From positions 1 to 37,210 of the forward strand of contig CAYXJR010000045.1 of assembly GCA_964465145.1 (NCBI GenBank): 37,210 nt of DNA. Reading direction: 5' to 3'. How positions within the stretch are numbered: the first letter of the stretch is position 1; each line of letters starts with the position of its first letter. Both the position numbers and the translations under genes were made by a program. Below are positions 1 through 6,634 of the stretch, in pieces. Under the pieces are notes generated by a model. That model saw only the letters and a program-made list of their open reading frames with translations. It had not been told where the DNA came from and did no database searches. The stretch comes from JAUVKA01 sp964465145. GTDB lineage: Bacteria; Bacteroidota; Bacteroidia; Bacteroidales; UBA12481.

Positions 1-369
1 GATCAAGTCTTCACACTCTTTTATACGGTTATATAATCTCGTGAAAATCTATGATTAAGTTATAAATGGAACTATCATGCATATACCAGCCGCCGAATGA
101 GAATATTAATGGAATTGGGAATTATTTTATGCCATATTATCAACAGTTTCAAAAAGACAGAAAAACCGATTATAGAATTGAGCAATCAATTAATTTCCTT
201 GTTTTGCTTGGACAAATGGAATATATGGGAAACCGATCATAGGGAATTCATTACTTGAGAAAAAATACTACCTTGTTTGAAATGCGAAAATGATTTGAAT
301 ACTAATAGAAAAAGATATTGTTCTGTGGCAGCTATTTGCCTTTAAAATAACTGAATCATCATAACCTTT
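1..369. other. Left-edge stretch without a convincing gene
   Basis: No recognisable gene is seen. The only short plus-strand reading frame with an ATG of any note runs from 97 to 258 (53 codons, beginning MRILMELGII). It resembles no family I know and may be chance or the tail of a decayed gene. The stretch is AT-rich and presumably holds the promoter of the CHAT gene that starts at 370, but I found no clean TAnnTTTG box close to that start. Confidence 0.4.
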
Positions 370-2709
370 ATGCCTCGATTGCCTCTGTTGGGTTTTCTTC
401 TTCTTCTTCCTGTCTCACTTTTTGCCCAGGATAAATCATTAAAGGATTTATATGAAAAAACCATGCTGGTTTATGAGAATATTCAGCTTGGTGAACATCT
501 GGAAGCATTAGAAAAAGCAGATGAGATATTAGGAGAGTATTTGCAATTCCCTGGTGGTGAAAAGTATAATACATATTTATACATGTATAAGGCCGAGGCT
601 TATTTGCGACTGGGGGATAATATGCTATCTTCTTTGTGTAGTAATGTAGCTTGGGAAATGGCAGAAAAGGCAGATGAGAACTCCCTCCTTTTTACTATTA
701 AGAATAATCTGGCTGCTCTTGACATTGAAAAACAGGATTATTACTCCTGTTTTAATAAATGTCGTGTTCTACTTGAAGGGAATAAATATAGACCTACCAA
801 GAGCCTGCTAGGGGCAGTTCTCAACAACATGGCTTTGGCAGCCTTTAAAACAAATCACTTCGAAGCCGCTGACAGTCTTTTTAAGAGGCTTTTTGAATTA
901 TCTAATGATAGTTTTCCTAATAATCAGTTCGACAGATATCTTCCTTTAAGGAATTACGGATTATACCTTATGCAGGAGGGGCAAAAGGGAAAAGCATTAG
1001 AATATTTCATCAAAGCCGTTCATTTATACAAGGATAACTTAGGTGAAAATCATTTTGAAACACTCAGATCGAAGCTTTATCTGGGCGACTGTTTGTTAAA
1101 AAATGGAACCCGGGAACCTGCCTTTGAGCTTTATAACCAGGTAATTTCTTCCCTGAATCCTGATAGCCTGCAAATTCGTCCATCAGAATATGAGTTGCTG
1201 TTGATTAAGAGCTATTTTTCCAGGGCTGGATACTGGTTTGACCAAAAAACCCAAATGAAAAAGGAAGAAAGAATACATTCTTTAAGAACTTCCCTGGAGG
1301 ACCTGAAGAAAGCCGAAGACAGAATCCTTTTTATGATGCAGTATTATTCAGCAGGGGAGTCAGGGTTTACATTGGCGAAAATAGCCAGGCCTGTCTATAA
1401 TATGGCTGTTGAAGTCTCGCTTTGTTTATACGAACTTAGCATGGATAAAGATTATTTTGTGCAAGCTTTGGTATTATCAGATAAGGCGAAAAAACTATCA
1501 TTGTTCGCACGTAATCTTGCATCCCGGATAACAGAACTATCCCCAACCATTGAGGGTTTGAGCAGGAATCTCTATAAGACCCGCCAGGCATTGGCCAGCC
1601 ACAATCATGATTCAGAAGGATTTTCCTCTGCTAACAATTACCATAAACCCCTGATTGATCTGCTTCAGGAATATAGCATGGATAAGATAAAACTTGATTC
1701 AGCCCTCGGCATCAGGCCTTTAGATGAAATGGAATTAAGCCTCCCTCATAAATCTCTGAATATTTTCCAAAGGCACCCCTTAATAAGTTATCACGATCAG
1801 GATTCTATTTTCAGGGTGATGGTAGTACTGGGTAAAAAATATCAGGAGTTCAGGATCAAGAAAACTGATGAATTACTAAATAACATTATTGCCTTTAAGC
1901 GCTTACTCTCTACAATCAGGTCAGGTTCATATACCGGATTCGAATTCAACGAGTTTGTTGAACTGGCAAGCTGCCTGTATAATCTTCTAATTGAACCGAT
2001 TGATTTTATTAAGCCTGGACAAACATTATTTATTCAGCCGGATGGTGACTTATTGGGTTTGCCTTTTGAAATTCTTCTGCCGGGAGATCAAAAAAACAAA
2101 AGTAATTTCACAAAAGGGACCTTCAGGGATCTTCCTTATCTATTAAAGGAAAATCCGGTTTTTTACCTGTCTTCAATTTATTCATTTAAGAAAAGTCCAG
2201 AAAAGGGTAATGAATCATTGCACTTCGATGGCCATGCCTATATCAACGATAAGGATTTCAATGAATCAGAGCTGGGAAATGGCCTTGACTGGCAGCATAT
2301 TTTATCCGATAATGCCAAAGGGAAGAGTATATATCTAAATGGATGCGAAACGGGATTAGGCCCTTATTATTCCGGTGAGGGACTTATGAGTCTGGGTTTG
2401 GCCTACCTTCTGTCCGGTGCACAACAGGTTATTGAGAACTTCTGGATGGTTTCTGAAGAATCTTCTTCAAAAATTGCTTCGGAATTCTATAGAAATGGGG
2501 GGTTCAACAAGCCTGCCACAGCTTTAAGAAAAGCTAAACTTTCATATATGGAAAATGCTCCTGACGGAATGGATCATCCTCATTATTGGGCTGGCACCAT
2601 GGTTCAAGGGCAACAAGAAGAAAATGAGAATAGTCTGGCTTTTTTATGGATCATTCTGGCGGTTCCGCTAATGATATTTTTCCGTTTAATTTTCAAGCAC
2701 AGATTGTAA
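370..2709 (+). CDS. Exported TPR-CHAT domain protein (caspase-like peptidase family)
   Basis: The 779-residue protein starts with a signal peptide (MPRLPLLGFLLLLPVSLFAQ). It continues with a long helical region of TPR-like repeats (about 40-400) and ends in a CHAT domain (about 540-760) followed by a hydrophobic segment (about 755-773) and a basic tail. The CHAT dyad appears intact: His622 in FDGHAY and Cys659 in LNGCETGLG, followed by the typical GEGLMSLGLAYLLSGAQ and SSSKIASEFY blocks. CHAT domains belong to the clan CD (caspase/separase-like) cysteine peptidases, and TPR-CHAT proteins often cleave partner proteins in defence or signalling. Here the signal peptide and C-terminal anchor point to the cell envelope, so a role outside the cytoplasm is likelier. 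Its stop codon lies inside the 26-bp palindrome at 2706. Whether it works with the downstream peptide module is unknown. Confidence 0.85.
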   Translation: MPRLPLLGFLLLLPVSLFAQDKSLKDLYEKTMLVYENIQLGEHLEALEKADEILGEYLQFPGGEKYNTYLYMYKAEAYLRLGDNMLSSLCSNVAWEMAEKADENSLLFTIKNNLAALDIEKQDYYSCFNKCRVLLEGNKYRPTKSLLGAVLNNMALAAFKTNHFEAADSLFKRLFELSNDSFPNNQFDRYLPLRNYGLYLMQEGQKGKALEYFIKAVHLYKDNLGENHFETLRSKLYLGDCLLKNGTREPAFELYNQVISSLNPDSLQIRPSEYELLLIKSYFSRAGYWFDQKTQMKKEERIHSLRTSLEDLKKAEDRILFMMQYYSAGESGFTLAKIARPVYNMAVEVSLCLYELSMDKDYFVQALVLSDKAKKLSLFARNLASRITELSPTIEGLSRNLYKTRQALASHNHDSEGFSSANNYHKPLIDLLQEYSMDKIKLDSALGIRPLDEMELSLPHKSLNIFQRHPLISYHDQDSIFRVMVVLGKKYQEFRIKKTDELLNNIIAFKRLLSTIRSGSYTGFEFNEFVELASCLYNLLIEPIDFIKPGQTLFIQPDGDLLGLPFEILLPGDQKNKSNFTKGTFRDLPYLLKENPVFYLSSIYSFKKSPEKGNESLHFDGHAYINDKDFNESELGNGLDWQHILSDNAKGKSIYLNGCETGLGPYYSGEGLMSLGLAYLLSGAQQVIENFWMVSEESSSKIASEFYRNGGFNKPATALRKAKLSYMENAPDGMDHPHYWAGTMVQGQQEENENSLAFLWIILAVPLMIFFRLIFKHRL

Positions 2710-2731
2710 AGACGCAAATATGCGTCTTTAC
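2706..2731. repeat. 26-bp palindromic repeat, copy A
   Basis: A perfect palindrome with arms gtaaagacgc and gcgtctttac around a short AT centre. It is identical base for base to the copy at 6525-6550 and related to those at 6428-6455, 6477-6502 and 9894-9971. Positions 2707-2709 are the TAA stop codon of the CHAT gene. It is probably a REP-like element; as RNA it would form a stable hairpin just after translation ends, so it could also stabilise or terminate the transcript. Confidence 0.85.
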
Positions 2732-2739
2732 AACATAAT

Positions 2740-2839
2740 TCCCCTAATCCAATAATTCATTTTTTTCTCAGATAATCAGCGGTTTAGAAATCTTGTTGAA
2801 AAATATTTCTAAAAACCATTAATATTTTGGATTGGGGGA
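2740..2839. repeat. Nested imperfect inverted repeat, about 100 nt
   Basis: Outer arms at 2740-2752 and 2827-2839 (tcccctaatccaa against ttggattggggga) pair over 13 positions with one G-T pair. An inner pair (ggtttagaaat against atttctaaaaacc) lies between them with a two-base bulge. It begins 8 bases after palindrome A. It may be a small non-autonomous element or a structured leader; no protein frame crosses it. Confidence 0.5.
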
Positions 2840-2967
2840 TGATATATCTAAAAGGATGTGGAAGGTAACTAGTCACTGCAAGAGACACAAACACCTAAAT
2901 AATTAGTACATGGTAAAGTTTATTTATTTACAGAGACTAAAGGTTATGTCAAATACTGTTAAAATCG

Positions 2968-2977
2968 AAAGGAGGTG
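2968..2977 (+). promoter_or_regulatory. Unusually complete Shine-Dalgarno sequence
   Basis: The string aaaggaggtg matches the anti-Shine-Dalgarno end of 16S rRNA almost completely. The other gene starts in this window show little or no such motif, as is usual in Bacteroidota. ATG codons follow at 2978 (very close), 2988 and 2996. It may drive a very small ORF (2978-3073) or may be fortuitous. Confidence 0.4.
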
Positions 2978-3073
2978 ATGTCGCAAAATGGATTAATGAA
3001 AAAATCAGGCCCAAATAGCTTTGCTGGCTATTTCTGGACAATGCTTGTCCTTTGCAATAGCATTGGAAAATAA
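2978..3073 (+). CDS. Possible 31-codon leader-like ORF
   Basis: This short frame (31 codons; an internal ATG at 2996 would give 25) follows the strong Shine-Dalgarno sequence. From 2996 it reads MKKSGPNSFAGYFWTMLVLC, a short basic start followed by a hydrophobic stretch, like the leader of a small secreted peptide. It ends 40 bases before the NVEALA-like gene at 3114. It could be a true micro-protein, the remnant of a duplicated precursor leader, or chance. No homologue is recognised, so confidence is low. Confidence 0.2.
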   Translation: MSQNGLMKKSGPNSFAGYFWTMLVLCNSIGK

Positions 3074-3113
3074 GAAAGAAATTAATTATGATAGTTTAGT
3101 TAAAAAACATGAC

Positions 3114-3404
3114 ATGAAAAGAAAAATATTTATTACAATTGCTGGAGGTGTGTTTGCTTTTGGTATTATGTTGAGTCCTATGACCAATACGGATCAATCA
3201 GAGAGCAGTATCTCCATTGAAAACCTTAAAATAATGGCTAAGGCTTTTGCTGAGGAAGTGGATTGCACAAAGGTTCCATTAACCTCGGCGGAGTATTTAG
3301 AGTGCTTTAATTGTGTGGCGGTGAATGTTGTTAGTTTTTGTAATGCAAGTGATGGTACAACTCACTCATACGCAAAGCCACCAGAAGAACCTGTTGGAAC
3401 TTAA
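3114..3404 (+). CDS. Small secreted cysteine-containing peptide, NVEALA-like
   Basis: The 96-residue product begins MKRKIFITIAGGVFAFGIML, a basic start plus hydrophobic core. A linker (SISIENLKIMAKAFAEEVDC, about 32-51) follows, and then a short tail with four cysteines (VDC, LEC, FNC, SFC). This matches the plan of the NVEALA family of Bacteroidota, in which a leader ends near an N-V/I-E-A-L-A motif followed by a cysteine-bearing mature part; here IENLKIMAKAFAEE occupies that position. The reading frame extends upstream to 3021, but the ATG at 3114 starts a proper signal sequence, so I chose it. Neighbours are a propeller lipoprotein, a thioredoxin-like lipoprotein and a signal peptidase I, which would suit export, disulfide handling and cleavage. 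NVEALA-like assignment is by eye; function unknown. Confidence 0.6.
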   Translation: MKRKIFITIAGGVFAFGIMLSPMTNTDQSESSISIENLKIMAKAFAEEVDCTKVPLTSAEYLECFNCVAVNVVSFCNASDGTTHSYAKPPEEPVGT

Positions 3405-3502
3405 TAGACTTTATTAATAATATATAACCCTTTAGGTTGCAATAGTATAGATGTATATAAAACTATTTGACAGTCTTTAGGGTTGCTATTCTAAGATAAA
3501 TT

Positions 3503-4525
3503 ATGCTAAAACAAAATAAAATGAAGAATCTCGGAATTTATGTTTTAATTATTATTGGACTTTTTGGATGTGGAACAAATAAAATCCAAACGGAAAGAAT
3601 TTCCTTAGATCCTGTCGTTATTTATGAAGGATTAGCAACCAATTTCCCTGGGGAATTGTTTGTTGATGAAAACTATTTCTATACACCATCTTCATCTTCA
3701 AATTATCATTTGGGAATTCATGACATAAATACCGGAGAAGAAATTGCTGGAACGGTAAGAATTGGGAAGGGCCCACAAGAGTTTATCACTCCAAGTATAC
3801 ATCAAATAACCGAACAAGGTTTATTTGTTTATGACCCGAACCTACGTAGAGAAGCATTTTTCCCAATAAATGATGCAATTGAAGGCAAATACAGTTGTCA
3901 AATGTTGCCAAAGAAGGAAACGGTGATCTACTCAAGAGTTTTATGTATTGATGACGAAACCCAAGTAGTGTTACAACCAGTTGGTGCTAATCTTTTTCAA
4001 CTTTGGAGATCAAATGAGTTTACTGAGTTTGGCGAACCATTTACTGGAAGTATTAGCAATGCCAATATATATCTCCAAGGAGAAATTGCATATCATAATG
4101 AAAAACGTAAACTGGTGTACACAAATTTTTACTTACCATATATTGCGATCTATAAATATAGAAACGGATCTTTTCACCTGTTCAGCGAAAGAAGAGATTT
4201 CGACAAATTAGATATTCAGAAAAATCGACTTAAAACCGACAAGACAAGAATGGGTATGACAGGTCTTACTTTAAGCAAAGATTATATAGTTTGCATTCAG
4301 CGTGACTATGAAAATGACTTTACAGATGAGTCAACTGTTGGGAGAGACTTTTCAAAATTATCTCACACAGTATTTCTTTACTCTTTTGAAGGTGAGCTGG
4401 AAACGATAGTTGATTTAGGAAGCCCGGTACTTAGATTAGCGAGTACTCAAGAAAATAATGTTTTATTTGCGACGGTATTCCGAAACAATGAGTTTCAGGT
4501 TGTTAGGTATCAATTGCCTTCATGA
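3503..4525 (+). CDS. 6-bladed beta-propeller lipoprotein (BF3164/TolB-like)
   Basis: The 340-residue protein has a lipoprotein signal with lipobox IIGLFGC. It then shows repeating beta-rich blades typical of the 6-bladed propeller lipoproteins of Bacteroidota: GELFVDENYFYTPSS, RIGKGPQEFITPS, QGLFVYDPNLRRE, and late blades ending EGELETIVDLG and NEFQVVRYQLP. The GKGPQEF block is especially characteristic. A second in-frame ATG at 3521 (MKNLGIYVLIIIG) gives a more compact signal peptide and may be the true start. Such proteins commonly sit beside NVEALA-type peptides in this phylum; they are probably anchored in the outer membrane and bind or display a partner. The gene lies 98 bases after the peptide gene and 22 bases before the thioredoxin-like gene, so the three are probably cotranscribed. 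The ligand is unknown. Confidence 0.75.
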   Translation: MLKQNKMKNLGIYVLIIIGLFGCGTNKIQTERISLDPVVIYEGLATNFPGELFVDENYFYTPSSSSNYHLGIHDINTGEEIAGTVRIGKGPQEFITPSIHQITEQGLFVYDPNLRREAFFPINDAIEGKYSCQMLPKKETVIYSRVLCIDDETQVVLQPVGANLFQLWRSNEFTEFGEPFTGSISNANIYLQGEIAYHNEKRKLVYTNFYLPYIAIYKYRNGSFHLFSERRDFDKLDIQKNRLKTDKTRMGMTGLTLSKDYIVCIQRDYENDFTDESTVGRDFSKLSHTVFLYSFEGELETIVDLGSPVLRLASTQENNVLFATVFRNNEFQVVRYQLPS

Positions 4526-4547
4526 CAATTACAGTACTATATATTAA

Positions 4548-5099
4548 ATGAGAAGCCTTATAATAACATTTCTTATTTTGCCCTTACTCATTTCCTGTGA
4601 CAATCGCACTCCTGGGATGAAAGAGATTGCAAAGGTTATTAATCATCCTATTCAATTAGAGAATTTTGAAGAGGTAATGTGGGGAGATGAAGTAATGAAG
4701 TATTCTGAATTCAGACAGAAGTTTAAGTATTATTCCATAGTATATCTCGAAGATGGTTGCAGTCCATGTTATGCTAAATATGTTGAATGGCATAAAAGAA
4801 TTTATTCCATAAAAGTCCCTGATGATTACACAATATTGTTCATAATCAACGCTTTAAATTACGAGTATTTTTTGAATGATGTAAAAAGGATTGAAGCATT
4901 TAAGTCACCATTTTGTACCATCATGGATCCCCATTTCGACTTTATCAGGGAGAATCCTGATATTCCCCGCCGGATAATAGATCGATCTCTTCTTATTGAT
5001 TCTTTGAATAGTATTAAGATGATAGGAGCGCCTTTTGAAACGGAGGAATTAACAAAGCTTTTTTATGACATAACGAATAGTAAGCAGGGAAAGCCATAA
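4548..5099 (+). CDS. Thioredoxin-fold lipoprotein with CxxC motif
   Basis: The 183-residue product has a lipoprotein signal (MRSLIITFLILPLLISC, Cys17). A strand (YSIVYLEDG) then leads straight into CSPCYAKYVEWHK, the CxxC active-site arrangement of thioredoxin/TlpA-like proteins. The family's usual cis-proline region is not obvious, so it is a divergent member. It is probably a periplasm-facing thiol-disulfide protein. Its place between the propeller and signal peptidase genes, a few hundred bases after a peptide with four cysteines, suggests the peptide as substrate; that is inference. The gene begins 22 bases after the propeller stop. Confidence 0.65.
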   Translation: MRSLIITFLILPLLISCDNRTPGMKEIAKVINHPIQLENFEEVMWGDEVMKYSEFRQKFKYYSIVYLEDGCSPCYAKYVEWHKRIYSIKVPDDYTILFIINALNYEYFLNDVKRIEAFKSPFCTIMDPHFDFIRENPDIPRRIIDRSLLIDSLNSIKMIGAPFETEELTKLFYDITNSKQGKP

Positions 5100-5225
5100 C
5101 CTTTTCTGGCCGATTCTATTCAAATTGGTTTCACATTTTCAAACTATGTATAAACTTCGGCTTTGGAATGATTCCCTGAATATTTCTGTAAGACTTTGTA
5201 ATAATTTCCATTACCTCGTTAAAAC

Positions 5226-6209
5226 ATGAAACAAGGAGCATTTGTTTCACCCTGTCTAATTCTCTTTTTTTTTCTTATAAAAGGAGTCTGGTGGTTGGCA
5301 ATATCTTGGATAATCTTTCTTTTACCTTTTTGGATAATATTATCTTGTTGGGAACAGATTATTAAACTTCACAGGAGTCTGAAAATACTAATTTATTCCT
5401 CCATTCTCCTTAGCTTGTTTGTCCTTGCTATTTTTCTACGTGTTTTTGTTTTTGGGATTTTCTCAATTGAATCCATATCGATGAAACCAACCATATATCC
5501 AGGAGATATAGTTTGGTTGAGCAAATTATCCTATGGCCCCAAGCTTCCAAAATCTCCTTACGAGATTCCATGGATTAATTCCCTTTTTTGGTTAGCCCAA
5601 AAGAATAATAATTCTGAGGAGAAATTATGGAATTATTCCCGATTAGCAGGATTCTCTAAAGTAAAACAAAATGACATCATAGTTTTCAATCATCCCCAGA
5701 ATGGCGATGTTTATATAAAACGATGTGTGGCAACTCCAGGAGATACAATTGAAATAATTAAAGGCGCAGTATATGTGAATAGAATATTGATATCTAATCC
5801 GCCAAAAGTTTTTTTGAACCCTACCATTTCAATGGATCAACAGTCACATCTAAATTATGGAGACTTAGCTTTGGATCTTAAAAATATTCCGCCAATTATT
5901 ATTCCTTTCAAAGGCATGCAAATACAACTTGATACTACGCAATCTCCGTTTTACATGAAGATCGTTGCGAAAAATGATACTGTCAATTTCTCTGGTTATT
6001 GTGATAGGCCAACAATTTCCAAGAATAACACTTATACTTTTAAAAGCGACTTCTATTTCCTTATGGGTGATAACATGCTTAGGAGTATAGATAGCCGTTT
6101 TTTTGGTCCTGTTCCAGAGTCAGCCATTATTGGAAAGGCAACTTTTTTACTCTTTTCCAAGAACAAATCTCAAAAATATGTTTCCAGGTTTGTGAGACCC
6201 TTTAGATAA
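5226..6209 (+). CDS. lepB: Signal peptidase I (S26A family)
   Basis: The 327-residue membrane protein has hydrophobic segments at about 10-40 and 52-78. The catalytic serine is Ser85 in SIESISMKPT and the general base is Lys165 in DVYIKRCVATPGD. The C-terminal box MGDNMLRSIDSRFFGPV is complete. Signal peptidase I removes N-terminal signal peptides at the periplasmic face of the inner membrane. Members of this phylum normally have a housekeeping copy elsewhere, so a copy inside a peptide module may be dedicated to it (inference). The extra sequence between the Ser and Lys boxes is the usual long insert of Bacteroidota enzymes. The gene lies 126 bases after the thioredoxin-like gene and may have its own promoter. 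Its 3' end abuts a broken propeller gene. Confidence 0.88.
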   Translation: MKQGAFVSPCLILFFFLIKGVWWLAISWIIFLLPFWIILSCWEQIIKLHRSLKILIYSSILLSLFVLAIFLRVFVFGIFSIESISMKPTIYPGDIVWLSKLSYGPKLPKSPYEIPWINSLFWLAQKNNNSEEKLWNYSRLAGFSKVKQNDIIVFNHPQNGDVYIKRCVATPGDTIEIIKGAVYVNRILISNPPKVFLNPTISMDQQSHLNYGDLALDLKNIPPIIIPFKGMQIQLDTTQSPFYMKIVAKNDTVNFSGYCDRPTISKNNTYTFKSDFYFLMGDNMLRSIDSRFFGPVPESAIIGKATFLLFSKNKSQKYVSRFVRPFR

Positions 6210-6210
6210 T

Positions 6211-6384
6211 AATCCCCGAGTTGATCGCGAAACCTGGCAATTGAGCACCCCCTATCATGTACCAGGACTTTCTTTTCCAGATAAAATACTAATAGCCAAT
6301 AATAAATGCTATTTTATTCATAGAATGGCCCTTAACAACGGTTTTTCAAACTTTTATTCTTACGATTTGCCTTTTGAAGAATAG
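6211..6384 (+). pseudogene. 3' remnant of a second 6-bladed propeller gene
   Basis: Immediately after the signal peptidase stop, a different frame stays open and translates VDRETWQLSTPYHVPGLSF, followed by a segment with ANNKCYFIHRM and the ending NFYSYDLPFEE and a TAG at 6382-6384. The final pattern (a short buried strand, a charged turn, then YDLP and stop) matches the last blade of the intact neighbour, whose end reads EFQVVRYQLPS. Only about 55 C-terminal codons remain, without a start or signal peptide. I read it as the tail of a deleted paralogue, showing that this locus once held at least two propeller genes. A frame in the signal peptidase gene blocks any extension upstream of 6196. 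Confidence 0.6.
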
Positions 6385-6427
6385 CCTTAAACTATTTTCA
6401 ATTCAATTGGTTTTCACAGTCCTCAGT

Positions 6428-6550
6428 CGTAGAGACGAATAATTGCGTCTCTACGATGGTTTGTGCAATTGCGATTGTAGAGACGCAATTATTCGTCTCT
6501 ACGATGATCCATGCAATTTCGATTGTAAAGACGCAAATATGCGTCTTTAC
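6428..6550. repeat. Tandem array of three palindromes with 48-bp period
   Basis: Three palindromes start at 6429, 6477 and 6525, exactly 48 bases apart. The first two have arms gtagagacg/cgtctctac and the third gtaaagacgc/gcgtctttac. The spacers after copies 1 and 2 (6455-6476 and 6503-6524) are similar to each other, sharing gatg, tgcaatt and cgatt, so the whole 48-bp unit was duplicated. Copy 3 is identical to copy A at 2706-2731. The similar spacers and palindromic units argue against a CRISPR array. A REP-like/MITE cluster is the likely explanation. Confidence 0.8.
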
Positions 6551-6634
6551 CTGGTATGGTGTATATGAAAAAAGCCGCGTTAAGATGATATATTTTCTTA
6601 ACTTTATTTGATAATCCTGATAATCCTGATAATC

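Noticed and set aside
3021..3113. Extended N terminus of the peptide gene
   Set aside because: The upstream part has no signal-like features and begins at a non-ATG codon; the ATG at 3114 starts a proper signal peptide.
6428..6550. CRISPR-like array
   Set aside because: Only three units, each palindromic, with spacers similar to each other, and no cas genes in the window.
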